Shown piece after piece: positions 1 to 9,080 of a stretch of 64,000 bases of DNA. Numbering within the stretch: the stretch's first letter is position 1; each line of letters begins with the position of its first letter. This stretch comes from JBEBXQ01 sp040391535 (lineage in GTDB: Bacteria; Bacteroidota; Bacteroidia; Cytophagales; Spirosomataceae): NCBI GenBank assembly GCA_040391535.1, contig JBEBXQ010000004.1, forward strand, positions 1 to 64,000, read 5' to 3'. Both the position numbers and the translations under genes were made by a program. The notes beneath the pieces were generated by a model, which saw only the letters and a program-made list of their open reading frames with translations, searched no databases and had not been told where the DNA came from.

Positions 1-330
1 ATTTTAACGTATCAAATTTCCACTGTTTTTCAGGATTATCCTATTTATTTCAGGTTGTTTTATTTAACGGTTGTATTGATAATAAGTTGGTTATGTGAAT
101 AATAAATGCTGGATTCCGGGAAATGAAAAAAAAGGAGCGGAAGCCGTCATGAGTGTGTCCGACGAATTCTTCCGCATCATTATCAGGGTACGATGCTGTA
201 TTGCCAGGCAGGCAAGGGAATGGCATCCCGGTGTTTTTTGCGGAAAGAACGGGAGAAATTAAAACCGACCGGTTAAATTAGCATGGCGGTGACAGCGCAG
301 ATAGTACTACTGTTTAAATTCCTTTCAGCA
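1..330. other. Non-coding stretch at window start
   Basis: No convincing coding region is visible here on either strand. The first 120 bases are AT-rich and the rest is mixed. The frame of the following acetyltransferase is open from a GTG/ATG-like position at 283, but the added 16 residues do not resemble the family N-terminus, so I treat this stretch as upstream DNA. Confidence 0.5.
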
Positions 331-891
331 ATGTTTCCAATTCTTCGGTCAGACCGGTTATTATTAAGGAAGATAATACCTACTGATTTAGAAAATATTT
401 ACAAAGGCCTGTCCAATCCCAGGGTCACCGAATGCTATGGACTCAGCTACGATTCGCTGGAAGCAACCAAAGAACAGATCGACAGATATGCTTATCTGGA
501 AAACAGCGGAACAGGGAACTGGTGGGCAATCTGTTTTTCTGAAAATCATTGTTTTTTAGGTGCTGCAGGATTTACCAGACTGGATAACCAAAACAGAAAC
601 GGAGAGGTGGGGTATTGGCTGCTGCCTGAATACTGGGGTATAGGATTTATGCAGGAAGCGTTGGGTATGGTATGCAGATATGGATTTGAAGAACTGGACC
701 TTCACCGTATTCAGGCCAGTGTTGAATCTGAAAATGTACGCAGTAAAAACCTGCTGAAACGTCTGGATTTCCGGTATGAAGGAACATTAAAGGATTGTGA
801 GATCAAGGATGGGGCTTTTATAAGCTACGATCTTTTTGCAAAGCTGAAAGGTGAGAATGGTAATACAGCTCATCGGTATTGCTCATTTTGA
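331..891 (+). CDS. GNAT family N-acetyltransferase (RimJ/RimL-like)
   Basis: A 186-residue protein that should transfer an acetyl group from acetyl-CoA to an amine, in the cytoplasm; the substrate cannot be told from sequence. The RimJ/RimL-type start is visible as the segment ILRSDRLLLRKI, followed by GEVGYWLLPEYWGIGFMQEA, which is the acetyl-CoA binding region around the QxxGxG/A position, and by HRIQASVESENVRSKNLLKR, the typical end of the fold. I chose the ATG at 331 because family members begin right before the RLLLR segment; an in-frame start at 283 would add 16 residues. The gene stands alone and converges on the TonB receptor across a 17-bp hairpin. Family assignment is firm, substrate unknown. 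Confidence 0.88.
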   Translation: MFPILRSDRLLLRKIIPTDLENIYKGLSNPRVTECYGLSYDSLEATKEQIDRYAYLENSGTGNWWAICFSENHCFLGAAGFTRLDNQNRNGEVGYWLLPEYWGIGFMQEALGMVCRYGFEELDLHRIQASVESENVRSKNLLKRLDFRYEGTLKDCEIKDGAFISYDLFAKLKGENGNTAHRYCSF

Positions 892-961
892 TTTTAAGAA
901 ATAATTAAAACCAGGCCGGTACTTATAGCAGTCGTTTGAAATAAAAAAGGTCGGATGGTTT

Positions 962-1004
962 TATGTACCTCGTCAGTTATGAGAAGAAACTGATGAGGTA
1001 CATA
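962..1004. terminator. Bidirectional hairpin terminator between convergent genes
   Basis: Left arm 962-978 pairs with 988-1004 over 17 base pairs with a single G-U wobble and a 9-base loop. It lies between the acetyltransferase (plus) and the TonB receptor (minus), so it can serve both transcripts. There is no T tract on either side. Confidence 0.75.
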
Positions 1005-1009
1005 CACAC

Positions 1010-3442
1010 TTAAAAATCGATCCGATAAAAAAATACGGGAATGAAACCTAATTGATATTCCTGTCTGAAGTAAGGTGCTTCAGGTGTATAAGATAAATTC
1101 AACTGATTTTGAATACCTAAAATATTCACGAGATCTACTGCAATGGTATGTGTCAGTTTAGTTTTATTGATTTTGTATTCGGTTTTAATATCGAAACGCT
1201 TGTAAGGTCTGAACTGAGCACTGTTTCTTGTGGCATCTATATAGATTATTTCCTGTTGTTCACGGGAAGCTTCAGCATCAACCGGCCCGTACCATCTTCC
1301 GCCGGTTGCATTATATTTTACTCCCAGATGTAATGAATTTCCATTTCTGAAAATAAATTCGCGGCCGAACAACCCATTAATGGCATAGCGTGCATTTACA
1401 TTGGTATTTCGCCAGATCTTATCTGAACCCTGGTATTTGGCTTCAAAAAGGGAAGCTGTGACCAGAAAAGAGTAATGGTTGCTGAAAAATTTCTCCAGTG
1501 TTAATTCCAAACCATAATTTTCTCCTTTCCCGTTATTGATCATGGGTGCTGCCGGTATAAGTCTGTTATCTCCATCTACGGTATTCAGGACTGAAAAAGA
1601 AGAAGCAACAGCATATACAGGCACTCTGAATAACCTTTGGTAGTAAATTTCAGCAGAAATCCGCAGGTCAGTGGTCAGTATTTTTGAATACCCGGCTACA
1701 TAATGTGCGCTTTTCATCAGGCCAACATCTTTGGAAAAGGAATTGACACTACCCGGATTGTGCAGATCCGGAGAAATGAAATACAGATAATTAGGTATTG
1801 CCTGGCTATGTAACCCGGCAGAAAGTGTTACTTTTTGCCTGTGCGGCAATTCCCACAATAAACCGCCACGTGGTTCAGCCCATGACTGACTATGTTTATT
1901 GACAGTACTTGCAAAGCTGGTTACGCCGATATTTAAGGAGAGGTGAGGAGTAAGATAATGCCTGAGCTGGATAAAGGGCTGGATATACAAAATATTTTTT
2001 GAAGAAGCGTTACTGCGCACACGCCATGGCGTCCATGATTGAATATTTTCAACAAATATCCGGACACTGTCATTGGCAGAGAAATCAAAAAAATCAAGGT
2101 TGATTCCTGCACGTAACGTACTTTGTGCCCCCCACTTTTTATTTATTGAATTGACGAATGAATATTTTGTTTCAGATAGCTTAAACGCCATTAGTGGCCT
2201 TAAAGAGTCTATTTTGTAATAGTTATTTTCTATCTCAGGCCGCCCGTCGGCATCTTTTCCGGTAAAAAGAAATGTGTGTTTGGAATATTGAGTATTGTTG
2301 GAAACTGCCAGTGTGGATTTGAAATACATATTTTCACTGAACGAACGACTATATGTAAGTCCCATTACTTTCATATTGGTGGCATATTGCTGATCACGGT
2401 CATTTTGCCCGAAAATATTACGGTCAGAAACTTTTTGTGTACTTGGCAACACATCAATATTGCTGGTACCGCCCAATGACCAAAAGGCAATATTACCATT
2501 TCTTAAAGGAAAGTTAAGCCTTACGAAGCCATCAGCATATTTGGGGACTGCTACTGTTCCTATATCAATGCCTATTTTGTTGAACAGCCATAAATTCGCA
2601 TACCGTCCGGTAATCAGATAGGATGATTTGTTCTTTTTTGAAATTGGTCCTTCTGAAATAAATTCAGTTCCCATAAATCCGAACTGTGCGCCTGTTTCAT
2701 ATTTTTCGTTATTTCCGTTTCTGAGTTTAAGGTCAAACACACCTGCAACTGTATTGCCGAATTCGGCAGGAAAAGCTCCTGTAAAAAAGTCAGAATTTGC
2801 CAGGTAATGATTAGTAATGATACCTACCGGCCCGCCTGATGAACCAGCCTCTGTAAAGTGATTTGGATTGGGAATGGTTACACCTTCCATTCTCCAAAGA
2901 ACCCCACCGGGTGAATTCCCTCTGACAATAATATCTGTACGTGAATCATCTGATCCCTGAACACCTGCGAAATTTGAAGCCATACGGGCAGGCTCTCCAC
3001 GGCTACCGGCATAGCGATTGGTTTCTTCCACCGAAAATTGACGAGCACTTGTTACAGCCATTTCATTGGATGCTTCGCCATTTCTTCTGATTTTTACTGT
3101 GAATCCTTCCAGAAGCGTTATGGCCTCTTCCATTTCAACGTTAAGAATGGTCTCTTTTCCTGAATCAACCAGAATATGCTGAAGTAACACTTCTTTATAT
3201 CCTGCCATGGAAAGCCGGACGGATTGCCGGCCAACCGGAACATTAGCAATTCTGAAATTCCCGAACTGATCCGTAACTTCAGTTTGCTCTGAGGAAGAAG
3301 GCGTACCCAGGTATACTCTGGCGCCGGCAAGCGGATATTTTGCTTCTTTATCAACAACACGGCCACGAATGGTTTGTTTGGGTTGGGCAATTGCCAGGGA
3401 TGCTTGCATCAGCACTAATAAAAGAGGTAGTAGTTTCTTCAA
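1010..3442 (-). CDS. TonB-dependent receptor with carboxypeptidase-like domain
   Basis: Outer-membrane, TonB-energised uptake receptor; the cargo is unknown. With the start used here the protein begins with a classic signal peptide (MKKLLPLLLVLMQASLAIAQ). A carboxypeptidase-regulatory-like domain follows (about residues 25-110, with IRGRVVDKEAKYPLAGARVYL), then a plug containing RTDIIVRGNSPGGVLWRMEG and EFGNTVAGVFDL, and a beta-barrel ending in an aromatic residue (FFYRIDF). The frame is open further up to a TTG at 3499, but the extra 19 residues spoil the signal peptide. The start at 3442 is also TTG. No SusD, sigma factor or partner gene is adjacent, so it looks like a stand-alone receptor. 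Confidence 0.88.
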   Translation of the reverse strand: MKKLLPLLLVLMQASLAIAQPKQTIRGRVVDKEAKYPLAGARVYLGTPSSSEQTEVTDQFGNFRIANVPVGRQSVRLSMAGYKEVLLQHILVDSGKETILNVEMEEAITLLEGFTVKIRRNGEASNEMAVTSARQFSVEETNRYAGSRGEPARMASNFAGVQGSDDSRTDIIVRGNSPGGVLWRMEGVTIPNPNHFTEAGSSGGPVGIITNHYLANSDFFTGAFPAEFGNTVAGVFDLKLRNGNNEKYETGAQFGFMGTEFISEGPISKKNKSSYLITGRYANLWLFNKIGIDIGTVAVPKYADGFVRLNFPLRNGNIAFWSLGGTSNIDVLPSTQKVSDRNIFGQNDRDQQYATNMKVMGLTYSRSFSENMYFKSTLAVSNNTQYSKHTFLFTGKDADGRPEIENNYYKIDSLRPLMAFKLSETKYSFVNSINKKWGAQSTLRAGINLDFFDFSANDSVRIFVENIQSWTPWRVRSNASSKNILYIQPFIQLRHYLTPHLSLNIGVTSFASTVNKHSQSWAEPRGGLLWELPHRQKVTLSAGLHSQAIPNYLYFISPDLHNPGSVNSFSKDVGLMKSAHYVAGYSKILTTDLRISAEIYYQRLFRVPVYAVASSFSVLNTVDGDNRLIPAAPMINNGKGENYGLELTLEKFFSNHYSFLVTASLFEAKYQGSDKIWRNTNVNARYAINGLFGREFIFRNGNSLHLGVKYNATGGRWYGPVDAEASREQQEIIYIDATRNSAQFRPYKRFDIKTEYKINKTKLTHTIAVDLVNILGIQNQLNLSYTPEAPYFRQEYQLGFIPVFFYRIDF

Positions 3443-4064
3443 GATGGTAAAAATTGAAATAGATACAGATTGATAAATTATAGAAGACCAGAGGCGCAAC
3501 CACTTTTAAGACTTAGTCAATATCCTGGATTATTATAATAAAATCGTAGAGGAGATTATCTTACAATTCCAGTTATTCATTTTGGAATATGGTTACATAT
3601 TTCATTTTAACATGCGATGAAATATAGAATTTTTTAATGTATCAAAATTAGCTCTAATTATGTAATTTTTGTATAGATCTATCTATTTTATCTGGTATTT
3701 TAGAAATTAACATACACGGCAGTGAGTAGTGTAATTGATATACCAGTATAAATATTAGTGGTATCATTATATTTTTTTATTACAGACAAAAATATAGGTT
3801 CTGCTATTTTAATACAGGCTAAGCTTTTAGGGGTACTTTTAAACCGGCGAACTTGCTGTACCGGGCCGGCAGCTGCTGATACTCAATTATTGGTACATGT
3901 ATTATTCCATGATCGTCCAGGCAGTATAGGAAAAATATAATTTGGCTTTTGGGCTGATTTATATAAACTATCAAAGTTAATTGTAATTATTCTAAATAAA
4001 TTTTAATACATTTGCCGGGTACCAGACTAGGACAGTCGCTTAACATTATCCTGTTGAGAAAGCA
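3443..4064. other. AT-rich intergenic region between divergent genes
   Basis: About 600 bases separate the divergent receptor (minus) and ECF sigma gene (plus). I see no credible coding region. A 60-codon frame at 3758-3940 has no homology I recognise and unconvincing composition. The right end carries the sigma gene promoter. Confidence 0.5.
3981..4014 (+). promoter_or_regulatory. Bacteroidota-type promoter of the ECF sigma gene
   Basis: A TTG at 3981-3983 and an exact TAnnTTTG box (TACATTTG, 4007-4014) are separated by 23 bases, matching the -33/-7 layout known for the housekeeping sigma of Bacteroidota. Transcription would start near 4021, leaving a leader of about 44 bases before the TTG start at 4065. 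Confidence 0.6.
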
Positions 4065-4595
4065 TTGAAAGAATTAAAGCAAACAACTATCGATGAACTG
4101 ACGTTTGTTGGTATCTACCGGAAGAATTGGCAACATGTCTGGCGGGTATGTTACGCTATTCTGAAAGATCAGGAGATCGCTAACGGACTTACTCAGGATA
4201 TTTTTCTGTACCTGTGGGACAAGCGTGAAACCATCAGGATTGAGGGGCCGGTTGAGAATTATTTAGTAAGAGCCGCTAAACTAAGAACCTATGAGTATAT
4301 CCGTAATAAATCTGTAAGAGACAGGTATGCGGCGTGGTTGTATCAATTTCCGGAGAGAGAAGCAGACTATACAGAACAGAATGTCATGCTGGGAGATCTG
4401 GCGGAACGGGTTGAAAAACTATTGAACCAGGTAACGCCTCAAAACAGGCAGATCTTTAATTTAAGAGAAGATGGACTGACTTACAAAGAGATAGCAACCG
4501 TGATGAACATTTCCGAGAAAGCGGTCGAGTATCATATCACGAGGGTATTGACTTTTCTACGAAAAAATCTTTCAGAATTTTTCGTCTCGGTTTAG
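4065..4595 (+). CDS. ECF-type RNA polymerase sigma factor
   Basis: A 176-residue sigma-70 family factor of the extracytoplasmic function class that directs RNA polymerase to a small regulon. Region 2 is seen at about residues 15-85 (ILKDQEIANGLTQDIFLYLW) and region 4 at about 115-172 (the helix-turn-helix TYKEIATVMNISEKAVEYHI). The only initiation codon before region 2 is TTG at 4065: upstream there is an in-frame stop at 4041, and the next ATG is deep in the protein. It is followed after 51 bases by an anti-sigma-like membrane protein and then a TonB receptor, so it probably controls that locus in response to the cargo or to metal status. The regulated promoter cannot be named from sequence alone. 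Confidence 0.9.
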   Translation: MKELKQTTIDELTFVGIYRKNWQHVWRVCYAILKDQEIANGLTQDIFLYLWDKRETIRIEGPVENYLVRAAKLRTYEYIRNKSVRDRYAAWLYQFPEREADYTEQNVMLGDLAERVEKLLNQVTPQNRQIFNLREDGLTYKEIATVMNISEKAVEYHITRVLTFLRKNLSEFFVSV

Positions 4596-4646
4596 GGTAT
4601 GGTCAGGAGATCCGCTACTTGAAGTAAAACAAATCACACGTGCAGA

Positions 4647-5291
4647 ATGGAAAGAAGCCCAATGACTGCTGAACTATTGCAACGATATCATTCAGGTCTA
4701 TGCAATGAAGAAGAACGTAAACGGGTTGTTGAATGGTTAATGAGCCCGGAGCCGGATAATTCTGTTTTTTCAATTGACGAAGAAGCTTGTGCAGAGCAAA
4801 GAATATGGCATGAGATGACCGCTCAACGAGAGATTCCGGAAGTGAAGTTTCCGCGCAATACCGGAATGACGTTTTGGTTATGGTTTTATGCCGCTTGTCT
4901 TTTATTATTTTGCTTTCTTGGTGCAGGATGGATCGCTAACAGGCCTATGGCCCTGGATAATATGAACGGGATTGATACCAAGACTGTAAAGTCTGACGGG
5001 CTTGTGTTCAGGCTTGCTCCCAAAAGCAGCGTTGAGGCGAAACGAAACTTTTGGAGAAGTGCCGGAAACATTCAGTTCTGTGGTGTCATGGAGATTACCA
5101 ATCATTCCGGGAAAGACATAGAACTTGTATTTAATTCAACCTGTAAAAAATCTGATTTTACACAAAAGAAGGTCATTTGTAAAAGCGGGAAATCGTACAT
5201 CGCTATGCACCATTTTCTGAAACAGGATGAAATTATTGTAGTCAACCGGGATCGGGGTGAAATCGATTTGCCGGGGGCAGTGATGATATAA
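4647..5291 (+). CDS. Anti-sigma-factor-like membrane protein, atypical C-terminus
   Basis: A 214-residue single-pass protein. Residues 1-65 resemble the cytoplasmic sigma-binding part of FecR-type anti-sigma factors (LLQRYHSGLCNEEERKRVVEWL). A membrane segment covers about 74-96 (FWLWFYAACLLLFCFLGAGW), and roughly 115 residues face the periplasm. That outer part shows no recognisable FecR domain (no VPAGGKY-like or DGSRVWLN-like motif, which the FecR at 21077 does have) and contains two cysteines near residues 167 and 178. Position directly after the ECF gene supports an anti-sigma role. The function of the periplasmic part is unknown; it may sense the receptor or a ligand directly. Confidence 0.7.
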   Translation: MERSPMTAELLQRYHSGLCNEEERKRVVEWLMSPEPDNSVFSIDEEACAEQRIWHEMTAQREIPEVKFPRNTGMTFWLWFYAACLLLFCFLGAGWIANRPMALDNMNGIDTKTVKSDGLVFRLAPKSSVEAKRNFWRSAGNIQFCGVMEITNHSGKDIELVFNSTCKKSDFTQKKVICKSGKSYIAMHHFLKQDEIIVVNRDRGEIDLPGAVMI

Positions 5292-5294
5292 AAA

Positions 5295-5320
5295 GGCCGT
5301 ACAGCGGCAACTGTACGGCC
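5295..5320 (+). terminator. Hairpin after the anti-sigma-like gene
   Basis: A perfect 10-bp stem (5295-5304 with 5311-5320, GGCCGTACAG and its complement) with a 6-base loop starts 3 bases after the stop codon. It lacks a T tract, so it may only partly stop transcription or act as a processing point between the regulators and the receptor. Confidence 0.6.
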
Positions 5321-5321
5321 A

Positions 5322-5368
5322 TTCACGTAAAACTTACGTGAAACTTTTAACATTGGTATTGTAAAAGT
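5322..5368 (+). promoter_or_regulatory. Two inverted repeats covering the receptor ribosome-binding region
   Basis: Two further perfect inverted repeats follow: 5322-5330 with 5334-5342 (TTCACGTAA / TTACGTGAA, 3-base loop) and 5343-5349 with 5362-5368 (ACTTTTA / TAAAAGT, 12-base loop). The second ends one base before the ATG at 5370. They could be a protein-binding operator (the first is a tight palindrome) or RNA hairpins masking the start of the receptor mRNA. Confidence 0.5.
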
Positions 5369-5369
5369 G

Positions 5370-7736
5370 ATGCAAATTAGTAAAATTTTCATTACCGGGC
5401 TTTGTTGTGCCTGGTCATTTGTAACCTACTCGCAGGTATTTCTTAACGGAACGATCAGGTCTGTAAGCGGGGAAGCACTTCCGGGTGCAACTGTCAGCCT
5501 GGATAGAGGGGGCAAGAGTACATTGTCTGATACCAGAGGGAAGTATGTATTTGACAAACTCAGTACCGGAGCCTATACAGTAACAGTTACCTATGTCGGG
5601 TTTAAAACACAGACAAAACAGGTAGTTGCTGATCGTACGGGTCGTTATCAGGAAGATTTTGTCCTTGAAGATGCTGCCATTGAAATGGAATCGGCGACGG
5701 TGATCGGCTTGTCTGAAACCAAAGAGACGAATCGTCTGGCCTATAATGTCATAGCGATAGATGCCAAACAACTTCATAATACAACAGTTGACCTGACAAA
5801 CGTACTCGACAGAGTATCGGGGGTCAGAGTACGTGAAACCGGAGGTGTGGGATCTAATTTCAGTTTTTCATTAAACGGTTTTTCAGGCCGGCAGGTTAAA
5901 TTCTTCATCGATGGTATTCCGATGGACAATTTCGGCTCATCGTTCCAGCTCAATAATATTCCGGTTAATCTGGCAGAACGTGTAGAGGTATACAAAGGAG
6001 TGGTTCCTATATGGTTGGGAGCCGATGCGCTGGGTGGTGCTGTGAATATTATCACCAATCCGAACCGGCATAATTATCTCGACGTTTCCTATTCTTTCGG
6101 ATCATTTAATACGCACCGGTCGTCAGTTAACACCGGATTCACCACCGCAAAGGGGCTGACCTTTCAGCTCAATGCTTTTCAGAATTATTCAGATAATAAT
6201 TATTGGGTAAATGTAGATGTAGCTGATCTGGAAACAGGGCGTTATGAACCACTTCGGGTCAGAAGATTCCATGACCGGTACCGTAATGAAACCGTCATCG
6301 CAAATGTGGGCGTCGTTAATAAAAAATTTGCCGACCGTCTGCTGTTGGGGATTACGCTGGGAAAAAACAGAGCCGAGATTCAGACCGGAAACAGAATGTA
6401 TGACGTATATGGCGGACGTGAGAGAAAAGGTGATATTGTAATGCCGTCATTGCGCTATACTAAAAAAGACCTGTTTGTAAAGGGTCTGGATGTGGTGCTG
6501 AATGGTAATTTTAATTTAGGTGCCGAACAGGCAATCGATACATTATTCAGGCAATACAACTGGCTGGGCGAATTTATAGAGAAGGGGAGTCCTGGCCAGG
6601 TGGGCGGAGAGAGCACCCGTACTTTATACAGATTCAGGAATAACAATGGACTGGTTAATTTTAATGTGAATTACCAGATTAACGAAAAGCATTCCGTTTC
6701 ATTCAACAATACATTCAATACTTTTAACAGAAAAGGGGAAGATGTCCTTAATCCTGATGACGAAACGAACCGGCTGCCTAAGAAAACGGATAAAAATGTA
6801 CTCGGTCTGGGTTATCGGTATCAGATCAGTGAACGGTTGAATACGACACTTTTCTTTAAGGAATACATTCAGAAAGGTAAAAGCTCTGCTTTCTTCAATG
6901 ATGATTATTATGTGCAGGAAAATACTTTCATACAGGAAGGGTATGGTATTGCTGCAACCTATTTTCTGCGTCCCCGATTGCAGTTGAAAGGATCGTTTGA
7001 AAAGAGCTATCGCCTGCCTGAAAATGACGAAATGTTCGGAGATGTCGTCAATCTGGCATCTAATCTGAACCTCAGACCGGAAAGCAGTTATAACTTTAAC
7101 CTGGGTGTGAATTACACGGCTACACTCCATAAAGTGCATAACTTTTACGCAGACGCGAATTTTATTTACAGAAGCGCGAGCGATTTTATCCGGCCCAGTG
7201 TATTTGTGCAATACGGACGTGCTGTACAGCAAATGGTCAATTTAAGAGATGTCGTCAATAACGGAGTAGATGGCGAGATTCGCTATTCCTACAAAAAAAT
7301 GTTCACGGCGGGTGTTAATCTGACATATCAGAATATCCGGAATAACACAAAGTTTGAGGGAAACAGCACAACGGTAAGCCCGGTATATAAGGATCGGATT
7401 CCTAACATGCCTTATCTTTTCGGGAATGCCAATGCATCCGTTTCTTTCGAAAATGTAGGTAATGCCGGTAACAGGCTTACAGTAGGATATAATATGCTTT
7501 ATGTTCATGAATATTTCCTCAGATGGCCCAGTCAGGGCGCTGCCAGCAGCAAACTTACTATACCGGAGCAGATTGCCCACGATGTAAATGTGGTGTATTC
7601 ACTGGCAAACGGCCGCTATAACCTGGCTTTTGAATGCCGTAATCTGGCTGATGCCGTTTTGTACGACAATTTCAGTCTGCAAAAGCCCAGCCGGTCATTC
7701 AGTCTCAAACTGCGATACTTTATTATGGGATATTGA
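5370..7736 (+). CDS. TonB-dependent receptor of the putative metal-uptake locus
   Basis: A 788-residue outer-membrane receptor. A signal peptide covers residues 1-22 (ends TYSQ), then a carboxypeptidase-like domain (GEALPGATVSLDRGGKSTLS), a plug (TVDLTNVLDRVSGVRVRETG through RVEVYKGVVPIWLGADALGG and AVNIITN) and a barrel ending LKLRYFIMGY. The start could be GTG 5367 or ATG 5370; ATG is preferred. It has no N-terminal STN signalling domain, so the classical FecA-type signal to an anti-sigma factor is not evident, although ECF and anti-sigma-like genes lie just upstream. Genes downstream (DUF4374, PepSY, DUF4198) are often found with receptors for iron complexes or other metals, which suggests a siderophore, heme or metal cargo; this is inference. 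Confidence 0.9.
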   Translation: MQISKIFITGLCCAWSFVTYSQVFLNGTIRSVSGEALPGATVSLDRGGKSTLSDTRGKYVFDKLSTGAYTVTVTYVGFKTQTKQVVADRTGRYQEDFVLEDAAIEMESATVIGLSETKETNRLAYNVIAIDAKQLHNTTVDLTNVLDRVSGVRVRETGGVGSNFSFSLNGFSGRQVKFFIDGIPMDNFGSSFQLNNIPVNLAERVEVYKGVVPIWLGADALGGAVNIITNPNRHNYLDVSYSFGSFNTHRSSVNTGFTTAKGLTFQLNAFQNYSDNNYWVNVDVADLETGRYEPLRVRRFHDRYRNETVIANVGVVNKKFADRLLLGITLGKNRAEIQTGNRMYDVYGGRERKGDIVMPSLRYTKKDLFVKGLDVVLNGNFNLGAEQAIDTLFRQYNWLGEFIEKGSPGQVGGESTRTLYRFRNNNGLVNFNVNYQINEKHSVSFNNTFNTFNRKGEDVLNPDDETNRLPKKTDKNVLGLGYRYQISERLNTTLFFKEYIQKGKSSAFFNDDYYVQENTFIQEGYGIAATYFLRPRLQLKGSFEKSYRLPENDEMFGDVVNLASNLNLRPESSYNFNLGVNYTATLHKVHNFYADANFIYRSASDFIRPSVFVQYGRAVQQMVNLRDVVNNGVDGEIRYSYKKMFTAGVNLTYQNIRNNTKFEGNSTTVSPVYKDRIPNMPYLFGNANASVSFENVGNAGNRLTVGYNMLYVHEYFLRWPSQGAASSKLTIPEQIAHDVNVVYSLANGRYNLAFECRNLADAVLYDNFSLQKPSRSFSLKLRYFIMGY

Positions 7737-7772
7737 TTTCCCGTTGTTTCAAATTTAATAACTAATACAAAA

Positions 7773-8987
7773 ATGAAAATCAAGCAATTGCTTTTTGCAT
7801 TCATCATGGCAGGTGGATGCCTGGTAGGATGTTCAGATAAAGACAAACCGGCTCCGGGACCCGAACCCGGAGGAGACGGCAAATCCAGATATGTGTTTGT
7901 GGCTTATTCTGTAGGCTCTGAGGGTGTGGAGTCGGCTCCTTACATTATTTCTGCGGATTCGGTAACCGGCGGAACTGTAGGTTTAGCCGGAGGTATTGAA
8001 ACCGATGCTTATTCTTTTATTCCCCAGAACAACCGGATTTTTGCTGCTGTTTGGGGTGACCAGGGACCTGTTACGCCTTACGGACTAAACGATAAAGGAG
8101 AGATTGTTGAGATCGGAAATACAGTGAACGCGCCCACTGCTGCTATTTACGGCCCTGTGGGGGACAAGTTTTGGGTAGGCGGTGGTTTTGCCGGATCGTT
8201 TGAAAGCCCGAACGCTACTCTGTTCCGTTACGACGCTGAAAATCTTATGCTGTCGGGAAGAAATACGATTGATCTCAGCAAGGCTGCTGTGCAGGACGAA
8301 TGGCCTACATGGTATGGCGTTTTCCCGGTTGATGATGACAAACTTTACATTCCCTATGACCTTTCACCGGCAAACGGCACTTCTAAATTCCTGGACAGTA
8401 CCTGGGTACTGGTTGTGAATTATCCGTCACTGACCTTCAAAGAGATTATCAGAGATGGGAGATCCGGGCCCATCGGCAGCTGGTTTGGCATGCATGGTCT
8501 GAAGCAAATCGAAGACGGCGATGTGTATGCCTGGTCGGGTGCGGTGGGTTCAAAAAATCCTTCGGCTATCATGCGTATCAAAAAGGGAACATCTGTGTTC
8601 GACCCGAATTACTTTTTCAATATCGAAGAGAAAACCGGCGGCCTGAAGCTCTCCCGTGGTGAATACATTGGCGGTACGAAATTCCTCCTATCGGTTTTCG
8701 CCACCAAAGCGGATGAAGGTGCGTGGAGTGCCAGAACCAGAATGGCGATTGCAGACGTAAAAGATAATTCCTTCGCATGGGTAAACGGAATTCCGGAACA
8801 TGTGCAAATGGGATACAAGCAAAAAATCTATGTAGAAGACGACAAGAAAACCGCTCATTACGTCATGAAAGACGATGCCGGCAAGCATTATGTGTATAAT
8901 ATCAATATCGAAACAGCGCAGGCAAGCAGAGGTCTTGAGTTTGTCAACATAGCTGATATTACGACGATCTCTAAACTTACTTACTGA
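7773..8987 (+). CDS. DUF4374 lipoprotein
   Basis: A 404-residue lipoprotein with signal peptide and lipobox near residues 17-20 (CLVGC), then a low-complexity linker (DKPAPGPEPGGDG) and a long beta-rich domain that fits DUF4374, a Bacteroidota family probably forming a propeller. Family members usually lie beside a TonB receptor and a PepSY membrane protein, exactly the arrangement here, so it probably binds or hands over the receptor's cargo at the cell surface or in the periplasm. No biochemical activity is established to my knowledge. It follows the receptor by 36 bases and ends at a strong hairpin. A diverged relative lies at 11180-12376. Confidence 0.82.
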   Translation: MKIKQLLFAFIMAGGCLVGCSDKDKPAPGPEPGGDGKSRYVFVAYSVGSEGVESAPYIISADSVTGGTVGLAGGIETDAYSFIPQNNRIFAAVWGDQGPVTPYGLNDKGEIVEIGNTVNAPTAAIYGPVGDKFWVGGGFAGSFESPNATLFRYDAENLMLSGRNTIDLSKAAVQDEWPTWYGVFPVDDDKLYIPYDLSPANGTSKFLDSTWVLVVNYPSLTFKEIIRDGRSGPIGSWFGMHGLKQIEDGDVYAWSGAVGSKNPSAIMRIKKGTSVFDPNYFFNIEEKTGGLKLSRGEYIGGTKFLLSVFATKADEGAWSARTRMAIADVKDNSFAWVNGIPEHVQMGYKQKIYVEDDKKTAHYVMKDDAGKHYVYNINIETAQASRGLEFVNIADITTISKLTY

Positions 8988-8996
8988 TCCGGATGA

Positions 8997-9029
8997 AAGT
9001 CCCGATGGTTCAAACTACCATCGGGACTT
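8997..9029 (+). terminator. 13-bp hairpin after the DUF4374 gene
   Basis: Left arm 8997-9009 and right arm 9017-9029 pair perfectly over 13 bases with a 7-base loop (TCAAACT). No T tract follows. It probably attenuates or processes the transcript between the DUF4374 and PepSY genes. Confidence 0.7.
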
Positions 9030-9080
9030 AAAACAGGCACGGGAATCTTCGGACGGATTACTTCCATTAATCAATACCTT

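Noticed and set aside
3758..3940. A 60-codon frame in the gap before the ECF gene
   Set aside because: No motif, no clear start context and unlike composition; non-coding is more likely.
6699..7232. A 177-codon antisense frame in the TonB receptor at 5370
   Set aside because: Composition is that of an antisense shadow of a well-supported receptor.
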